DNA from: a virus
Strand: one strand, 5' to 3'
DNA length: 64,000 bases
IMG/VR virus record: IMGVR_UViG_3300042564_002372
Coordinates: 45,828-109,827 of that record
Shown here: piece after piece, positions 43,076-47,993 of the stretch
Numbering within the stretch: the first letter of the stretch is position 1
Layout of the letters: every line of letters starts with the position of its first letter
The notes under the pieces: generated by a model
The model's input: the letters and a program-made list of their open reading frames with translations, nothing else
What the model was told of the DNA's origin: nothing
Database searches by the model: none
Translations under genes and position numbers: made by a program

Positions 43076-43406
43076 GCAAAATCTTTATCTCTAATGTAAT
43101 GTCACTGGAGAAATCTAATGATATGAGGGGATTGACAACAATCTTTCCATCCTTCTTAAGAAGCAAGTTTCTTTTTTTGAGCTTAGACACCATGTTGTTC
43201 ACTGTAGCTCCTGTGGTTTCATAGGTTGAACAAAACTTCTCTCTATTACTTGGAACAGAAATACTTCCAGAAACAGCAATGAAAGACATCAGCTGAACTT
43301 CCCGTGTTGTAAGCATCAAATCGTTCAATGCAGAAAGAACAGAATAATACCTGTACGACACATCCGTGTCATTCTGTAATCCCTTCTTTAATCGTTGTAC
43401 AATCAT
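43059..43406 (-). CDS. Winged-helix-like regulator, first gene of the late block, 115 aa
   Basis: Start taken at 43406 (ATG), because the in-frame TTG upstream lies inside the -7 promoter element. Residues 20-85 give a winged-helix pattern: LSALNDLMLTTREVQLMSFI, a recognition region SNREKFCSTYETTGATVNNMVSKLKKR with the look of replication or transcription HTH proteins, then a wing KKDGKIVVNPLI. It overlaps the HU-like gene by 17 bases. As the first gene next to a divergent promoter, it may act as a regulator of the early-late switch or a replication initiator; no family name can be given. Confidence 0.6.
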   Translation of the reverse strand: MIVQRLKKGLQNDTDVSYRYYSVLSALNDLMLTTREVQLMSFIAVSGSISVPSNREKFCSTYETTGATVNNMVSKLKKRNLLLKKDGKIVVNPLISLDFSSDITLEIKILHEGKA

Positions 43407-43424
43407 TTCCTTATTGGTTTCTAA

Positions 43425-43456
43425 CAAATATAAAACATCCTCCGTGAAAATAACAA
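43425..43456 (-). promoter_or_regulatory. Bacteroidetes-type promoter for the minus-strand late block
   Basis: Minus strand: TTG (43456-43454), 21 bases, then TATATTTG (43432-43425). This matches the Bacteroidetes -33 TTG and -7 TAnnTTTG form. Start of transcription would fall near 43418, giving a leader of roughly 12 bases before the ATG at 43406. It fixes the start of that gene, since the TTG alternative start would be within the promoter. Confidence 0.6.
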
Positions 43457-43648
43457 ATTTTATTATTTCTGTTTTTGAATCAAGGCCCCACCCAGGTGAT
43501 GAGTTGTAAAGAAACCCCCCACCAAAATTTTCAAAATTTGGAAAAATGTTGTGTCAATGGGAGGGGAGGTTACTTCCAGTTGCAACCCCACGCAGAGTTG
43601 GGGTAGTCGAGGGACTCCCCCTTAAACACACTTAACCAATCAAAAATC
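43457..43648. promoter_or_regulatory. Divergent intergenic control region
   Basis: No gene. The first half is AT-rich; the second half has unusually G/C-rich patches for this genome (GGGAGGGGAGG; CCCACCCAGG). It contains a hairpin ACCCCA (43585-43590) / TGGGGT (43599-43604) in the leader of the plus-strand gene and an AT-rich imperfect palindrome near 43521-43540. The strand polarity of genes flips here, so it must hold promoters for both directions. It is also a candidate replication origin, without direct evidence. Confidence 0.5.
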
Positions 43649-44026
43649 ATGTTACAACACTTAGCACCAACAAAATCAATTGAGGTAATTGGCACTCTTG
43701 CTGAAATCGTAGGAACTGGAGGTAAAGTATTCTACTCTCCAGGAAACTGGGATGGAGATAAGCGCATCTTCCTTGAACTAAGAACCGCTTCTGGACAGGA
43801 AGGTAGAATCTTCTGCTCACCTGCTGTGAGCAAGCACCTTCGTGAGAAGACCATGAAGCCATCTCAGTTGTTTGGAATGCCTGTCGCTCTTATCACTAGA
43901 GTTGATAAGACCAAAGGTTACACCGTTACTTTGCCTGGTTCTCAACTTGTGGAACTTGCAGTTCCAACTGAAGTTGAGACTTGGACTCAACCAGCAACAT
44001 TAGAAGAAGTAGAGAGGGTTTCATAA
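43649..44026 (+). CDS. First plus-strand gene, unknown 125-aa beta-rich protein
   Basis: Isolated gene between the divergent control region and its own terminator. Residues 8-110 look like a small beta-barrel: KSIEVIGTLAEIVGTGGKVFYS, KRIFLELRTASGQEGRIFCS, then MKPSQLFGMPVALITRVDKT and GYTVTLPGSQLVELAVPTEV. Codons are more even and GC-richer than in the small genes that follow, suggesting strong early expression. The beta pattern with two V/L/I-rich strands recalls single-strand nucleic-acid-binding barrels, but no signature allows a firm assignment. No signal peptide or membrane segment. Confidence 0.65.
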   Translation: MLQHLAPTKSIEVIGTLAEIVGTGGKVFYSPGNWDGDKRIFLELRTASGQEGRIFCSPAVSKHLREKTMKPSQLFGMPVALITRVDKTKGYTVTLPGSQLVELAVPTEVETWTQPATLEEVERVS

Positions 44027-44037
44027 CCCTCTTTTCT
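44013..44037 (+). terminator. Intrinsic terminator overlapping the stop codon of the 125-aa gene
   Basis: AGAGGGTT (44013-44020), loop TCAT, AACCCTCT (44025-44032), then TTTTCTTC. The eight pairs are perfect and the TAA stop lies at the loop/stem border, so a terminating ribosome would sit on the hairpin. It insulates the gene from the structured-RNA region downstream. Confidence 0.85.
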
Positions 44038-44076
44038 TCTCTATATACAGGGTGGGAGTAAAAACGTTTGGGTGGG

Positions 44077-44198
44077 CTAGTTACACAGAGATTGTATCTG
44101 TGCAAATCAGACATATATTATAAATACAATGAAGGGTTCTACGAGGCCAAGCATGTGGTAATGCGTTGTAATATATATGGTGTGATCTGTGTAACTAG
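44077..44198 (+). ncRNA. Structured RNA candidate, element 1 (122 nt)
   Basis: Closed by a perfect 13-pair helix: CTAGTTACACAGA (44077-44089) with TCTGTGTAACTAG (44186-44198). Inside, ATATATTA (44113-44120) pairs with TAATATAT (44169-44176) and GCAT (44151-44154) with ATGC (44161-44164). A second TCTGTG at 44097-44102 can pair with CACAGA (44084-44089) around a 7-base loop, so two folds compete for the same strand. No credible gene lies here: the open frames on either strand are short and cross the helices. The strand is assumed from flanking genes; it could be DNA-level structure. Confidence 0.55.
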
Positions 44199-44209
44199 TT
44201 TATCCTTAC

Positions 44210-44288
44210 TAAAGTACAACGAATGTAGGGTAATGTACAATTTAATAAAGTTTTACACGGGAAAACTAAAACTTCATGTTGTACTTTA
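44210..44288 (+). ncRNA. Structured RNA candidate, element 2 (79 nt)
   Basis: Closing helix of 11 pairs: TAAAGTACAAC (44210-44220) with GTTGTACTTTA (44278-44288). Inside is a five-pair hairpin with a 7-base loop, GTTTT (44250-44254) / AAAAC (44262-44266). It starts 12 bases after element 1. No coding potential seen. Confidence 0.5.
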
Positions 44289-44302
44289 TCAAGAATTTGT
44301 TG

Positions 44303-44377
44303 AGTGAATAAGAGTAGGAGTGACACCACACACGTAATAATGACATGTTTTCGTAAGTGTCGTTTTTACTATTCACT
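44303..44377 (+). ncRNA. Structured RNA candidate, element 3 (75 nt)
   Basis: Outer helix AGTGAATA (44303-44310) with TATTCACT (44370-44377), eight perfect pairs. A nested helix AGTGACAC (44319-44326) with GTGTCGTT (44357-44364) has eight pairs including two G-U. The apical part holds CACACACGTAATAATGACATG. The nested order and G-U pairs favour an RNA rather than a DNA palindrome. Confidence 0.5.
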
Positions 44378-44399
44378 ATTTTATATAGCATTAACAAAC

Positions 44400-44472
44400 A
44401 ATTGTATGTGGCCACGTAGTGCCTTAATCCATCCGTGATGCATGTGTAAGCATGTAGGATGGACATACAATT
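44400..44472 (+). ncRNA. Structured RNA candidate, element 4 (three-way junction, 73 nt)
   Basis: Outer helix AATTGTATGT (44400-44409) with ACATACAATT (44463-44472), ten perfect pairs. Directly stacked inside are hairpin A (GGCCAC / GTGCC, 44410-44423, one bulge) and hairpin B CCATCC (44429-44434) with GGATGG (44457-44462), which ends immediately before the outer strand. Hairpin B has an inner ATGC (44438-44441) / GCAT (44450-44453). This is a compact cloverleaf-like junction without tRNA signature bases. Confidence 0.55.
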
Positions 44473-44476
44473 TCAA

Positions 44477-44625
44477 TGCACCATTCTCACTTCCCAAGGG
44501 TGAGCAGTTGTAATAGATGAAGCGTCAGCAAAATGGGTCAATGCAGAAATAATTTCACAGCGACATAACCAATGGGTCATGCTGTAATTGTTTGCCTGTG
44601 ACATAATCTATTACAATTGAGTGCA
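44477..44625 (+). ncRNA. Structured RNA candidate, element 5 (three-way junction with internal repeat, 149 nt)
   Basis: Closing helix TGCAC (44477-44481) / GTGCA (44621-44625). Inside: hairpin CTCAC (44486-44490) / GTGAG (44500-44504), then directly a 14-pair helix CAGTTGTAATAGAT (44505-44518) / ATCTATTACAATTG (44606-44619, one G-U), leaving one base before the closing helix. The 14-pair helix encloses two diverged tandem copies starting ATGGGTCA (near 44533 and 44572) and ending CGACATAA or TGACATAA, with ACAGC/GCTGT pairing between them. Confidence 0.6.
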
Positions 44626-44645
44626 GAGGGATTTGGAGGGTCAGA

Positions 44646-44671
44646 TGCTCCCGAGCAGGTGCAAGGCCTGC
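44646..44671 (+). ncRNA. Terminal hairpins of the structured region
   Basis: Two mutually exclusive hairpins: TGCTC (44646-44650) / GAGCA (44653-44657) and GCAGG (44655-44659) / CCTGC (44667-44671) with a 7-base loop. The second is followed by ATTTATTATTT, so it might act as a weak terminator or processing boundary before the small-gene cluster. Confidence 0.4.
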
Positions 44672-44704
44672 ATTTATTATTTAATCATTTAAACGCACAA
44701 CAAC

Positions 44705-44884
44705 ATGTTAAAATCAATTTTAATTTTCTTGTTTCCTAAGACTATTGCTTCTATTAAGAAGGATAGTATTAATGAATATCTCTGTAATCATGAAGATCCA
44801 GAATTTGATCAAATGCAGGCTGATTATTATGAGATGATGAGTATTGAACATCAACAATGGCTAGAACAAGATGAAAACATTTAA
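44705..44884 (+). CDS. Small protein with hydrophobic N-terminus, 59 aa
   Basis: ATG at 44705 in the leader TTAAACGCACAACAACATG, whose AAACGCACA element recurs before other genes of this cluster. The N-terminus (LKSILIFLFPKTIASIKK) is a short hydrophobic stretch followed by Lys, possibly a membrane anchor; the rest is acidic (NHEDPEFDQMQADYYEMMS). The C-terminus overlaps the next gene by 14 bases. No family recognised. Probably a small early host-takeover protein, judged only from location. Confidence 0.5.
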   Translation: MLKSILIFLFPKTIASIKKDSINEYLCNHEDPEFDQMQADYYEMMSIEHQQWLEQDENI

Positions 44885-45161
44885 TGATTTAGTCTTTATA
44901 GATGAGATTATGTATGGCGACTTAAAATGGAGTCGCTCATACATGATATTTGATAATGGATATGGTATATCTGTTGTAAAAGGTCCTCATAGTTATGGAG
45001 GTAAATTAGGCTTATATGAAATTGCTGTCTTAGATAATGATGGCTACATCACTTATGAAACACCTATAACTGATGATGTAATAGGCTTTCTTAAGCCTGA
45101 AGATGTTAGTAAACACATGATTGAAATTCAAGAATTACCAATTGCACACAAAAACACATAA
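44871..45161 (+). CDS. Unknown 96-aa early protein
   Basis: Beta-rich small protein (MKTFNDLVFIDEIMYG; YMIFDNGYGISVVKGPHSYGG; YEIAVLDNDGYITYETPIT). The pattern 'F-D-N-G-Y-G-I-S-V' followed by a Gly/Ser/Tyr loop and a second 'L-Y-E-I-A-V-L' strand is one I have the impression of seeing in small phage proteins, though I cannot name a family. It overlaps its upstream neighbour by 14 bases and is followed by a five-base gap to a membrane protein gene. No signal peptide or membrane segment. Confidence 0.55.
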   Translation: MKTFNDLVFIDEIMYGDLKWSRSYMIFDNGYGISVVKGPHSYGGKLGLYEIAVLDNDGYITYETPITDDVIGFLKPEDVSKHMIEIQELPIAHKNT

Positions 45162-45166
45162 AACGA

Positions 45167-45472
45167 ATGAACACATTAAAAGTAGTTAGGGCTATAGCAG
45201 TGGGAACTGCTCTCCTTGCAGGAATTCTATCTGTTCTCATTATTATGTTTGCTGGAACAGCACTTGAGATGGGTGTAACAGATGAACAGTTCTTATTCAC
45301 TGTCATCATCTTTTTCATTTCCACATTATATTGGTTGGCTGTTGATGCTCTTATTAGAAGAGATGAGGCTGATACAGAAGCAATGAAGAAGATTCATCAA
45401 ACAACATTCAATCAGGCTGCTGTATTGATGATTCTTTCTATTATTGGAACACTTTCTCTGGTATTCTTATGA
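45167..45472 (+). CDS. Small membrane protein, three predicted helices, 101 aa
   Basis: Three hydrophobic segments: residues about 7-29 (VRAIAVGTALLAGILSVLII), 42-61 (FLFTVIIFFISTLYWLAVDA) and 82-101 (FNQAAVLMILSIIGTLSLVF). Between them lies a charged loop (LIRRDEADTEAMKKIHQ). It ends in a four-base ATGA overlap with the next gene. A holin is one possibility for a small three-helix phage membrane protein, but it lies in the early cluster without a lysin next to it, so a host-envelope function is equally possible. Confidence 0.55.
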   Translation: MNTLKVVRAIAVGTALLAGILSVLIIMFAGTALEMGVTDEQFLFTVIIFFISTLYWLAVDALIRRDEADTEAMKKIHQTTFNQAAVLMILSIIGTLSLVFL

Positions 45473-45675
45473 AGTATGCCAGAGAGTGTTCTATTACAGG
45501 TGAAGGAATGAATGAGGGATGGGTGGGAGATGATGGATGTGTCTATTTTAAATATGAAAAAGATGCAAAGCAATGGTGCATAAGCAGAGGATATAGAGAT
45601 ATTGATGATGCTTATGTTGATGATGTAATTTATTACACAGAATGGGATGAGTTTGAACTAGACTTTGAAGAATAG
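45469..45675 (+). CDS. Small Cys/Trp/Tyr-rich phage protein, 68 aa
   Basis: Pattern CSITGEGMNEGWVGDDG, then YFKYEKDAKQWCISRGY and DVIYYTEWDEFELD. The order 'C-x-x-T-x-x-G-M-x-x-G', a short helix with W-C-x-x-x-G-Y, and 'Y-Y-T-E-W-x-x' recurs in small orphan proteins of phages in Bacteroidota and others. It is coupled by ATGA to the membrane protein gene. The function is unknown; metal binding is doubtful since only three Cys are present. Confidence 0.6.
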   Translation: MKYARECSITGEGMNEGWVGDDGCVYFKYEKDAKQWCISRGYRDIDDAYVDDVIYYTEWDEFELDFEE

Positions 45676-45677
45676 CC

Positions 45678-45887
45678 ATGATTGTAGCAAGACAAAGTAT
45701 TATATCTGGTAAGGTTTATCAGATGGAATTGGATATCACTCAACAACAGTTGGATGATTTTGCTAATGATAAACTTGGATTGATTCAAGAAGCATTTCCT
45801 CATTTGTCTATTGATGAACGTGAATTCATCATATCTGGTATCCATCCAATAGAATGGAGAGAGTTATTTGGAGAATTAGAAGAATAA
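45678..45887 (+). CDS. Small conserved phage protein, 69 aa
   Basis: Recognisable orphan pattern: SIISGKVYQMELDITQQQLD, then IQEAFPHLSIDEREFIISGI and HPIEWRELFGE. The 'SGK-x-x-x-M-E-L-D-x-T-x-x-Q' start and 'A-F-P-x-L-S-x-D-E-R-E-F-I-x-x-G-I-x-P-x-E-W' end are shared by many small phage proteins of unknown role. It starts two bases after the previous stop. No domain of known function; the second half looks helical. Confidence 0.65.
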   Translation: MIVARQSIISGKVYQMELDITQQQLDDFANDKLGLIQEAFPHLSIDEREFIISGIHPIEWRELFGELEE

Positions 45888-45901
45888 AAAACAAAACGCA
45901 C

Positions 45902-46018
45902 ATGAAAAAATTAACTAAAAAAGAATTCAGTGAAAGAGTAGTATTCTATAGTCTACTATCAGCACTAGTCATCATGCTAATTGTATGGTGGATTGAGTTT
46001 ATTAAATACTTCCCATAA
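45902..46018 (+). CDS. Single-span membrane peptide, 38 aa
   Basis: ATG at 45902 preceded by AAACGCAC. Basic N-terminus (KKLTKKEFSERV) followed by one strong hydrophobic helix (YSLLSALVIMLIVWWIEFI) and KYFP. Basic-in orientation is expected. The leader matches that of the neighbouring genes, which is the main support besides the membrane segment. Role unknown; small one-helix proteins of this kind may modulate host envelope enzymes or lysis. Confidence 0.5.
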   Translation: MKKLTKKEFSERVVFYSLLSALVIMLIVWWIEFIKYFP

Positions 46019-46075
46019 ATCATATTCTAATATGATTTGTGCGTCTGCTGAGCATCAGAATAAACTGCTCAATTA
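46017..46075 (+). promoter_or_regulatory. Two hairpins in the gap before the 91-aa gene
   Basis: AAATCATATT (46017-46026) pairs with AATATGATTT (46029-46038) around two bases, overlapping the preceding stop codon, and TGAGCA (46050-46055) pairs with TGCTCA (46070-46075). The first could be an AT-rich terminator. The 113-base gap otherwise shows only A-rich leader sequence. Confidence 0.4.
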
Positions 46076-46131
46076 TTATAGCATTAATTAAAATCAAAGC
46101 AAATAAACAAACAACTAAAGCAAAAACGCAC

Positions 46132-46407
46132 ATGAAAGCACACCAAACAATTGCAGATGTGTTGATGGACATCAATACGCCTGATGCAGCAAAGAAGTTC
46201 GTTGTGATTACAGATCACGAGAACACGTTTTACTTTTCCTATCCAGGAGAAGATGAGTTTAATCCTTTAAGAGGACAGGCTTTTCTTACACGCACATTTA
46301 TTCCTTTCGCAATTAGCGTGCATCAAGAAGTGGGATCTCATTTCGTTTACAAATGGGATACAATGAATGAAGTGGTTGATCATTTTGACTTACTATTTAA
46401 CTCTTGA
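46132..46407 (+). CDS. Unknown 91-aa early protein
   Basis: Start chosen at 46132, where AAAAACGCAC directly precedes the ATG, rather than an in-frame ATG at 46039 that would add 31 low-complexity residues. Alpha/beta content: HQTIADVLMDINTPDAAKKF, VVITDHENTFYFSYPGED, then FIPFAISVHQEVGSHFVYKW. The Val-rich strand followed by HENTFYFSYPG suggests a compact fold. No family recognised. It is followed by a five-base gap to the next gene. Confidence 0.55.
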   Translation: MKAHQTIADVLMDINTPDAAKKFVVITDHENTFYFSYPGEDEFNPLRGQAFLTRTFIPFAISVHQEVGSHFVYKWDTMNEVVDHFDLLFNS

Positions 46408-46412
46408 TAGCC

Positions 46413-46676
46413 ATGAAAGTGAAGAATAAAGAACAACTCGACAAGTTTATCATTACAATGGTAAAACTCTATCCTACCAATCTCACTTATGCATTCAAGC
46501 GTGTGAGTGATATCACTGGGGTTAAACCTTTAGTTATATCAAATAGATGGTACACCAACATTAGACATCGTTCTGATGTAATTTACAGGATAGTTACAGA
46601 TGAGGTGGAAATTAAGAACACCAGAGTGATGAGGTCAGATCTGATTGAGAAACTTATGAAAATCTTTAGGATATGA
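46413..46676 (+). CDS. Unknown basic 87-aa protein
   Basis: Start at the ATG 46413; an in-frame TTG at 46404 is less likely. Basic and helical: VKNKEQLDKFIITMVKLYPTN, TYAFKRVSDITGVKPLVISN, then RWYTNIRHRSDVIYRIVTDE. The segment 'TYAFKRVSDITGVKPLVISNRWY' resembles a helix-turn-helix of the type that reads early promoters, and the charge supports nucleic-acid binding; this is a guess. It ends with an ATGA overlap to a membrane protein gene. Confidence 0.55.
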   Translation: MKVKNKEQLDKFIITMVKLYPTNLTYAFKRVSDITGVKPLVISNRWYTNIRHRSDVIYRIVTDEVEIKNTRVMRSDLIEKLMKIFRI

Positions 46677-46918
46677 AACCTCAACTAAAAGAACACATGA
46701 AAAATATGACAAGTTTTATTGCATTGATGCTCTCGTTTTACATATTTGTGTATTACATGATCACATTTGCAATGATAATTACATGGAGAACATTTGATCT
46801 CCATCCATCTCTTGGCTTTTTGGCTCATGTAATAGCTTCACTAGTGATCCTATTAACAATATACATGTATGAGCCACGTAAAGATAAAGATGATAAAACT
46901 CACAGAAGAAGAGATTGA
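46673..46918 (+). CDS. Small two-helix membrane protein, 81 aa
   Basis: Two hydrophobic segments at about residues 13-37 (TSFIALMLSFYIFVYYMITF and beyond) and 47-66 (SLGFLAHVIASLVILLTIYM), with a basic C-terminal tail (EPRKDKDDKTHRRRD). Coupled by ATGA to the previous gene and overlapping the next by 29 bases. The hairpin of two membrane helices with a charged tail is compatible with a pinholin or an envelope modulator. No family recognised. Confidence 0.5.
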   Translation: MKPQLKEHMKNMTSFIALMLSFYIFVYYMITFAMIITWRTFDLHPSLGFLAHVIASLVILLTIYMYEPRKDKDDKTHRRRD

Positions 46919-47036
46919 GAACTTTAGAGCAATTGCTGACAAGTTCAATGTCAAATTTGATGTAAAACAAGTAAAAAACAATTATTATGTTACAGCCCCT
47001 GAGGATAAACTAATCCAATGGGGCTATTACGAATAA
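46890..47036 (+). CDS. Small unknown protein, 48 aa
   Basis: ATG at 46890, within the end of the membrane-protein gene. The sequence IKLTEEEIENFRAIADKFNV, then KFDVKQVKNNYYVTAPEDKL, is an amphipathic helix plus two strands and looks like a real folded small protein. Start at an overlap of 29 bases and a four-base gap to the following gene support translation. No known family. Confidence 0.45.
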   Translation: MIKLTEEEIENFRAIADKFNVKFDVKQVKNNYYVTAPEDKLIQWGYYE

Positions 47037-47040
47037 AATT

Positions 47041-47184
47041 ATGAGCGCATTTACAGAGGAAGAAATAAACACTCTCATAGAATTGTGGCGTGATAAGCTT
47101 ACAATCAAAGAGATGGCATGGACAATGAAAAAGAAGCCTACACAAGTGTATTATCAGCTTAAGAAGCGTTCATTAGTAGGGTAA
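47041..47184 (+). CDS. Small HTH/Myb-like DNA-binding protein, 47 aa
   Basis: The entire protein is one helix-turn-helix unit: SAFTEEEINTLIELWRDKLT, then IKEMAWTMKKKPTQVYYQLK and KRSLVG. The pattern 'T-x-E-E-I-x-x-L-x-x-L-W', 'I-K-E-M-A-W-x-M-x-x-K-P', 'V-Y-Y-Q-L-K-K' matches Myb/SANT-like or GcrA-like small HTH domains. Such a short stand-alone HTH could regulate phage early genes. It immediately precedes the first tRNA-like element. Confidence 0.6.
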   Translation: MSAFTEEEINTLIELWRDKLTIKEMAWTMKKKPTQVYYQLKKRSLVG

Positions 47185-47239
47185 AATAGATAGGGTTTGA
47201 TGTTAATCTAAGTCGCCAGTGCTTTCCAGTGGCAAATTT

Positions 47240-47376
47240 AGTCAGGTGGCGGAAAGTGTGCCCTGTTATTACGGGAAGTACATAGGAAGACGCTAATCAC
47301 GGAAACCTAGTGAGGTAGTGAACGCAAGTGAAAGATGTCTGCGGATATCATGCATGTTCGAATCATGCCCTGACTA
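47240..47376 (+). ncRNA. Expanded tRNA-like element 1 (137 nt)
   Basis: Acceptor AGTCAGG (47240-47246) pairs perfectly with CCTGACT (47369-47375), discriminator A at 47376. T arm is perfect: GCATG, loop TTCGAAT, CATGC (47352-47368). TGGCGGAA follows the acceptor as in Leu/Ser-type tRNAs. But about 100 nt separate D-arm start and T arm, some 50 nt more than in any ordinary tRNA, with a hairpin CCC/GGG (near 47271-47285) but no clear anticodon loop. No encoded CCA. It may be a tRNA with insertion or a mimic. Confidence 0.5.
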
Positions 47377-47392
47377 CTAAAAATTAAAAGTT

Positions 47393-47494
47393 ATGAATAA
47401 AGAAGAAATTAAAGAATGGATTGACAGATGGTCAAAACTAGAACCATCCCCTAAAAGGGATGCTATAATTAAGATTTGGTCTAGGCTTCTGTAA
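47393..47494 (+). CDS. Tiny protein between the tRNA-like elements, 33 aa
   Basis: ATG 47393, stop TAA 47492-47494. Sequence NKEEIKEWIDRWSKLEPSPK then RDAIIKIWSRLL: charged, helical, two Trp. Supported only by an open frame with plausible composition and its tight fit between the two tRNA-like elements (16 and 6 bases). Could be spurious. Confidence 0.3.
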   Translation: MNKEEIKEWIDRWSKLEPSPKRDAIIKIWSRLL

Positions 47495-47500
47495 TTAAAT

Positions 47501-47609
47501 AGTCAGGTGGCGGAATTGGTAACGCACATACAACGAAGGGTGTGTACAGCCCAACCATAAAGAGAGTTGTATGGTGGTATAAATGTGGGTTCGAATCCTA
47601 CTCTGACTA
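47501..47609 (+). ncRNA. Expanded tRNA-like element 2 (109 nt)
   Basis: Same acceptor as element 1: AGTCAGG (47501-47507) with TCTGACT (47602-47608, one G-U), discriminator A. D arm GCG-GAATTGGTAA-CGC (47510-47525) has the GG of real tRNAs, and the T arm GTGGG-TTCGAAT-CCTAC (47585-47601) is canonical. Between them are 59 nt. CATACAAC (47527-47534) pairs perfectly with GTTGTATG (47566-47573), and inside lies a four-pair hairpin GGGT/GCCC with loop GTGTACA, which would put GUA (Tyr) in the anticodon position. No CCA encoded. Likely a tRNA with an enlarged anticodon arm or insertion. Confidence 0.55.
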
Positions 47610-47628
47610 CACACTAAAAACAAAACAC

Positions 47629-47790
47629 ATGGAACTACTAATTAGCATACTAATTGTCACCAGCATTTCTACATTCATTGCTGTATTTTGGATAAAAGGC
47701 ATAAACGACATGCATGAAAATTATCCTGATTACAAAGGAGAAGATTTGTTTGATGAAGATTTGAATAAAAATAAACAAACAAACACATGA
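47629..47790 (+). CDS. Single-span membrane protein, 53 aa
   Basis: Start at the ATG 47629 after the leader ACAAAACAC; a longer in-frame start would run back through the tRNA-like element and is rejected. N-terminal membrane helix (ELLISILIVTSISTFIAVFW) then an acidic/Asn-rich tail (NDMHENYPDYKGEDLFDEDL; NKNKQTNT). The next gene overlaps by four bases. Role unknown. Confidence 0.5.
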   Translation: MELLISILIVTSISTFIAVFWIKGINDMHENYPDYKGEDLFDEDLNKNKQTNT

Positions 47791-47993
47791 AACAGACAGC
47801 AGTAGATTGGTTGTTCAACAGACTATGGGAAACACCAAAAGATAAGTTTGCATGGCAAAGTATTTTAAAAGAAGCCAAAGAAAGAGAAAAGATGCAAATT
47901 GAGAGAGCAAATTTAAACGGTGCCTCTGCTACTCTTTTGCACAAATTTGAATTAGGAAAGTATTATAACGAAACATACGGAGAAGATGCCTGA
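47787..47993 (+). CDS. Small helical protein, 68 aa
   Basis: Coupled by ATGA to the membrane-protein gene. Sequence TAVDWLFNRLWETPKDKFAW then QSILKEAKEREKMQIERANL is helical with Trp residues in the first helix. The 'A-V-D-W-L-x-x-x-L' opening is common among small orphan phage proteins of Bacteroidota phages, often next to membrane peptides. No function assigned. It overlaps the next gene by eight bases. Confidence 0.5.
   Translation: MKQTAVDWLFNRLWETPKDKFAWQSILKEAKEREKMQIERANLNGASATLLHKFELGKYYNETYGEDA

Noticed and set aside
44068-44307. 79-codon plus-strand frame in the structured region, and a 66-codon minus-strand frame at 44266-44466
   Set aside because: Both cross the long helices, have atypical composition, lack the leaders seen at neighbouring genes and do not pack with other genes.
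45167-45472. Firm holin assignment for the three-helix membrane protein
   Set aside because: No lysin is next to it and it sits among early genes; membrane topology alone is not enough.
47240-47609. Group I intron within the tRNA-like elements
   Set aside because: I could not find convincing P7/P3 core segments, and the inserts (about 30-60 nt) are too short for known group I introns.
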